Shown: piece by piece, positions 34,046 through 37,217 of the stretch | Position numbering within the stretch: the first letter of the stretch is position 1 | Layout: every line of letters starts with the position of its first letter | NCBI GenBank assembly: GCA_000934455.1 | Contig: KN896145.1 | Location: 1-37,217 of the forward strand | From: Apostichopus parvimensis | Lineage: Eukaryota; Echinodermata; Holothuroidea; Aspidochirotida; Stichopodidae | Direction: 5' to 3' | DNA: 37,217 nucleotides | Program-made: the position numbers and the translations under genes | The notes under the pieces: model-generated | Database searches by the model: none | The model's input: only the letters and a program-made list of their open reading frames with translations | Told to the model about the DNA's origin: nothing

Positions 34046-34483
34046 CTGTAAGTAAAAAATGCAAAATAAAGATACTGTATCATTTTTGACATGAAGTTTT
34101 ACAATCATCAACTGTACCATGAGCAATATTTTGTCCAATTTGAACAATGTTTGGAACTGTTATCGGTTGATGATCCAGGTTAATCAATTGATAATCCAAG
34201 TTTATCGATCGAGAATCTTAGATTGCTGCCGATAACCAGTATTTTCGGTCGATAATCCAGGTTTGTTGAAATTACTTTGATAATCCGTGTTTATCAGTCG
34301 AGAATCCAGGTTTATCGATCAATAATTCTGGTTGATCGGCGACAATCCAGGATTATCGACTATTGATTGGTCATTTGGCTCTCCATATCATGGCATCTTC
34401 AATCCTCCGCTTCAGACCAACCATATGAACAAAAAATTTGCTAATGTGAAATATTTATATACATGAATCTCTCTTTTACTTAC
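34046..34483. other. Last intron of the DEG/ENaC gene
   Basis: Bounded by TCC|GTAAGT donor and ACTTACAG acceptor. It holds the GATAATCCAGG minisatellite listed separately. Confidence 0.8.
34160..34370. repeat. Degenerate 20-22-bp minisatellite (GATAATCCAGGTTTATCGATC)
   Basis: About ten diverged copies of a unit close to GATAATCCAGGTTTATCGATC in direct orientation (for example GATAATCCAAGTTTATCGATC, GAGAATCCAGGTTTATCGATC, GACAATCCAGGATTATCGACT). The ATCGAT core is palindromic. It is wholly inside the last intron of the channel gene. Confidence 0.85.
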
Positions 34484-34559
34484 GGAGTAGGTTTTTATCT
34501 GTTCCACAAGCTGGTAGTTTAGTTCCTCGAAGTAAATTTTGACTCTTACGAGGTTCTTA
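34484..34559 (-). CDS. DEG/ENaC channel, palm exon (IYFEELNYQ)
   Basis: 76-nt exon (phase 2 in, phase 0 out) between TTCACACAG and TACTCC|GTAAGT. It encodes KNLVRVKIYFEELNYQLVEQ then IKTYS. The (I/V)xFxxLNYxxxEQxxxY motif of the palm strands just before TM2 is one of the most conserved stretches of the DEG/ENaC family; ASIC channels have the same order. It joins in phase to LATMLSAFGG of the last exon. Confidence 0.92.
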
Positions 34560-35032
34560 CTGTGTGAATAAATCGGACACTTATCAGGTGAATATATTTC
34601 TTTTCAGAGTATGTTTGCAGTCTGCACAAAAAGCTTTAGCAGTTAGCAAGGTTTGTGGCCTACCATACTATACTTTTTATAAGGAGATAAACCTTAAATG
34701 TTCTATTTTCTTCACATTAGTCAATATTTTCAAAGTACGAACGGATACATTATTTGAAGAAGGAGTTGATATCACCCTGGGGTCGTTGAGACGATATCCG
34801 ATTATGCGTAAAGAGGTTTGGTTGTCTCCCCGAGAAAAAAAAAACTTTAAAAGTTTAGACGTAAAATGGTGCATTCTACACCATATTAAGGTTATAAATT
34901 AGGTCTGTAATTAGAAGTTTTCGAACGATTCTGCTAAGTATTACATCCATTTTATTTATACGATAGCAAAAGAAGACACAACCACTTTTTCTTTTTCTAC
35001 TTGATTTCCTTTAAACCGTTTGCCAAACTTAC
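34560..35032. other. Intron of the DEG/ENaC gene
   Basis: Consensus ends (GTAAGTTTGG donor, TTCACACAG acceptor). A 112-codon plus-strand frame across it has no ATG start and is expected by chance. Confidence 0.75.
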
Positions 35033-35112
35033 CGAGTAACAGCAATGTCTTTCCACAGGTTGACATCGATGTTATCGTTTTCTGTCACATTGAACTCGTT
35101 ATGTAGGTGATA
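35033..35112 (-). CDS. DEG/ENaC channel, knuckle/palm exon
   Basis: 80-nt exon (phase 0 in, phase 2 out), acceptor TTTTTCTCAAAAG and donor ACTCG|GTAAGT. It codes YHLHNEFNVTENDNIDVNLW then KDIAVT(R). It sits between the WPS segment and the IYFEELNYQ segment, where family members have a variable, often charged stretch (in ASIC1 the LAKKFNKSEQ region). The phases on both sides match the neighbouring exons. Confidence 0.85.
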
Positions 35113-35678
35113 CTTTTGAGAAAAATATAATAATTACGAGAAAATCAGTGAAAGACAAACTGTTTTCCTCATTAAATATTGTATTATGTATCGGACTATT
35201 TTGGAAAAAAAAAATTTCCAGATAAAAATGTAAAAGAATGTGCAACAAGGAAGTCACCCCGTATATCATTTGTTTAAATTCATGAGTAGATATATATTTG
35301 ACAAAAATAGGATGGGATACGCAAACAAATTAAACAATATCAAATCGTTCATTTATTTAGAACATAATCGCGGCGCTTTTTGCATCAAGGCAATGCATAT
35401 CCATGACCAGTTTTCTTATCAGTACATAATTCGCTCTACTCGTATGCTCCCATGCTTAATGCATCTATTTTTTAAGTGTTGTATTTTGTAGAACTTTATT
35501 GTTACACCGCCTCTTACAATACGTTTATTGCACGAAATTGATAAAGACGATAACAGTTACTAACCAAACGATGTCATCCGACACCATATGACAATTGTCA
35601 TATTAGACAAGAAGACAATATCAATTTTGCACTGTGTTGATATCATATTTAGCATCGTCGCCCATGGCCTTTACATAC
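35113..35678. other. Intron of the DEG/ENaC gene
   Basis: Ends agree with the splice consensus (GTATGTAAAG donor, CTCAAAAG acceptor). No other feature; an 83-codon plus frame at 35240-35491 has no support. Confidence 0.7.
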
Positions 35679-35736
35679 CTGATACATTTCTGACGGCCAA
35701 ACTGCGGAACTGATTTTCGTGTTGTATATGAATTCA
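35679..35736 (-). CDS. DEG/ENaC channel, ISSAVWPS exon
   Basis: 58-nt exon (phase 2 in, phase 0 out), acceptor TTTGTTATTGCAG and donor ATCAG|GTATGT. It codes EFIYNTKISSAVWPSEMYQ. The S-x-x-x-WPS stretch after the last extracellular cysteines is typical of DEG/ENaC subunits. It joins YHLHNEF downstream in phase. Confidence 0.88.
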
Positions 35737-36693
35737 CTGCAATAACAAATTAAAAATAACTTAGTTTCTCATCTGATTCGAGGAGACGCCCATTATCATA
35801 ATTCCAGCCTAGGAAAACGGAAGCACGGAAACAATGTGTAACAGTAAAACATTCTAGAATACCTAGTAAAGTATTTCTCATTGTACGTCATAGCTCATTG
35901 TCTTCAGAGTCTCAACTAACTACAAAACCGTAGTCACGTCACGGTGACATTGTATCAGTCACCGCTGATATTGAAACAGTTACCAAAATTTCTAACATCG
36001 TCAACGGGTGCCACCTAAGACAGTCGTCGTCTAAGCTGTTACATCAAAGTATTTCACATGCTGTTAAAGTCCCCGATGCGTTTAAACAACGGAATGCATC
36101 ACCATCTACATCAAGGTAACTTTTTATCCATTGTACTGTTGGTAAACTACATCAATATACTTATATTTGCTTTGTTACTATTACAATGGACTATAGACTA
36201 TAAGGATAGAAGGTATCAAAAATGAAACGAAAATGTTAAGTTTATGTTTATAGTTGACAGCTCTTTTTAATTCAATAGAAAACAGTCATTTACTGGCAGG
36301 GAACAGGACAATGACATTCAAGACTGTTGTTATGGAACCTTCTCTGTACAGACTGCTGGCACTTTGCTGTAAAATTGAGGGGGGAAAGCGAAAGTAATAA
36401 GTAAACAAAAATCACCATGCTATGATAATTTTAATAGTAGATATGGTTTGCAAGTAATGAAGGAAAGTCATATCAAACGGTTACACCTATAACACGACAC
36501 TATTATTTTGTTCTCATTAAACTACCTTAATATTATCAAAACAACAAACTTGATTAGTTTCATCGGAGGACAAGTCTTTGATATGATTGTTACATTTTTC
36601 TCGAACGTTTACATAATTACCTTGTTTCTAGGTATATACTTATGTAATGAAGCAATTCTGAATTATCAGTTTCATCGCTTCCCCATTATTTAA
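35737..36693. other. Intron of the DEG/ENaC gene
   Basis: AT-rich intron DNA with no exon recognised, between the WPS exon and the extra palm-like segment. Confidence 0.6.
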
Positions 36694-36824
36694 TTACAGC
36701 ATCCTCATTGTCAAGCTACCAAAATTGGTAGAAACAACATTGTAGAGATCTGCTGGTTGAACTTCAATTGTTTCTTCATCTAATGTTCTATAAAATTCCA
36801 ACATGATTAAAATATCGTATCGCA
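36694..36824 (-). pseudogene. Extra DEG/ENaC palm-like segment inside an intron
   Basis: After a TATTTTTTTACTTAAAAG acceptor (phase 1 entry), an open frame reads RYDILIMLEFYRTLDEETIE, then VQPADLYNVVSTNFGSLTMRML and TAA. It aligns without gaps to the channel's own YFEELNYQLVEQ...LSAFGGL stretch (FYRTLDEETIEV...STNFGSL), including L-D/N, ETIE as in ASICs, and NFG(S/G). It ends before TM2 and has no G-x-S filter. It lies in the intron between exons 37172-37217 and 35679-35736. It is probably a relic of a tandem channel gene, or else an alternative 3' exon. An ATTAAA overlaps just after the stop (36689-36694). Confidence 0.5.
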
Positions 36825-37171
36825 CTTTTAAGTAAAAAAATAATTATATCGTACACCAGTGCTTATTCTGTCCTATCTTTTGTTGTTAAAAATAAATCTT
36901 AAAATAGTGGTAATTTGCATTCAGTTTTTACTTCAGTGCCAAAGCATGGTCTCTAATACGCGTCCATTATGTTGTATCCTTCTCCAGGCAAGCATTTATT
37001 GTTAGCAAATTATTCAATTTCAATCTTTACTAAGAATGTTCACGTACAAATTCTAGTGAATCCACTACCCACGGCACTGAGTTAAAAATGCTATCAATCT
37101 TCATATTCCCTCAAATAACCGTTGCAGGAATTTAGCATAGAGTAGTTATTGTCGAATACTCGTTTTCATAC
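36825..37171. other. Intron of the DEG/ENaC gene, upstream part
   Basis: AT-rich intron DNA between the Cys-loop exon donor and the extra palm-like segment. Nothing else seen. Confidence 0.6.
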
Positions 37172-37217
37172 TTACAGTTATTGTGGAAGCACTTGGCTGT
37201 ATTCTGAAAGTCCTTGT
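37172..37217 (-). CDS. DEG/ENaC channel, Cys-rich loop exon (partial at window edge)
   Basis: The frame KDFQNTAKCFHNNC runs from the window edge to a donor region AACTGTAAGTATGA. Using the GT at 37171-37170 (GTATGA, exon end 37172) leaves phase 2 and joins the next exon to give KCFHNNCN-EFIYNTKISSAVWPS. This reproduces the CxxxCN...(Y)...S...P arrangement seen in ASIC (CLEPCNLTRY). The stronger GTAAGT four bases earlier (exon end 37176) leaves phase 1, which fits only the extra segment at 36824. The rest of the channel (TM1, finger, thumb) lies beyond the window. Confidence 0.7.

Noticed and set aside
34564-34902. 112-codon plus-strand frame in a channel-gene intron
   Set aside because: No ATG start, no domain and no splice or poly(A) context; a frame this long is expected by chance in this amount of sequence.

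Overview
The window is from an AT-rich animal nuclear genome. Genes are split into short exons separated by long introns with GT/AG borders, simple repeats and minisatellites are frequent, and there is one 135-base assembly gap (10508-10642). Two tandem NACHT-domain (NLR-like) genes lie beside a DEG/ENaC channel gene. The NACHT style (Walker B ending LDGxDEY, a conserved FCEW(F/Y)A motif, one very large NACHT exon followed by small LRR-like exons) points to a deuterostome invertebrate with an expanded NLR family. An echinoderm, perhaps a sea cucumber, is my best guess; this is inference, not proof.

All convincing protein genes but one lie on the minus strand. NLR gene A runs from about 13.8 kb down to at least 2.6 kb: a probable 5' UTR exon (ends 13637), a first coding exon with a perfect N-myristoylation-like start (13048-13288), a 1.5-kb NACHT exon (10902-12418), an LRR-like exon (7929-8134), two short linking exons (6792-6868, 5708-5763), then a second copy of the pair 'end of NACHT helical region + LRR' (5058-5177, 2590-2795). 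Its large introns hold G-rich tracts, a 53-bp direct duplication, and a head-to-head inverted minisatellite that resembles a foldback element and abuts the assembly gap. The left window edge carries a 350-bp GC-rich 16-17-bp minisatellite.

NLR gene B (about 24.6 to 20.5 kb) is a paralogue with the same exon phases: NACHT exon 22569-24064, LRR exon 22137-22345, a 32-nt microexon 21506-21537, exon 21215-21273, and a probable terminal exon 20713-20787 with an AATAAA about 170 bases after the stop. No equivalent of the myristoylated first exon was found for it.

Between the genes (13.8-20.5 kb and 24.6-33.8 kb) the DNA is mostly AT-rich and non-coding to my reading. Exceptions are a probable interspersed-repeat end with a hammerhead-like motif (about 14.4 kb), a weak exon candidate (17454-17529), and a plausible plus-strand terminal exon with its own poly(A) signal (27895-28117).

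The right end (33890-37217) carries the last five exons of a minus-strand DEG/ENaC (ASIC-like) channel subunit, from the last Cys-rich loop through TM2 and a short tail. One of its introns contains an extra exon-like segment (36694-36824) that again encodes the pre-TM2 palm region and then stops. It is either a relic of a duplicated channel gene or an alternative 3' end.

NLR proteins are cytosolic STAND ATPases that sense infection or stress, and DEG/ENaC proteins are plasma-membrane cation channels. Nothing in the sequence links the two functionally; their adjacency looks incidental.
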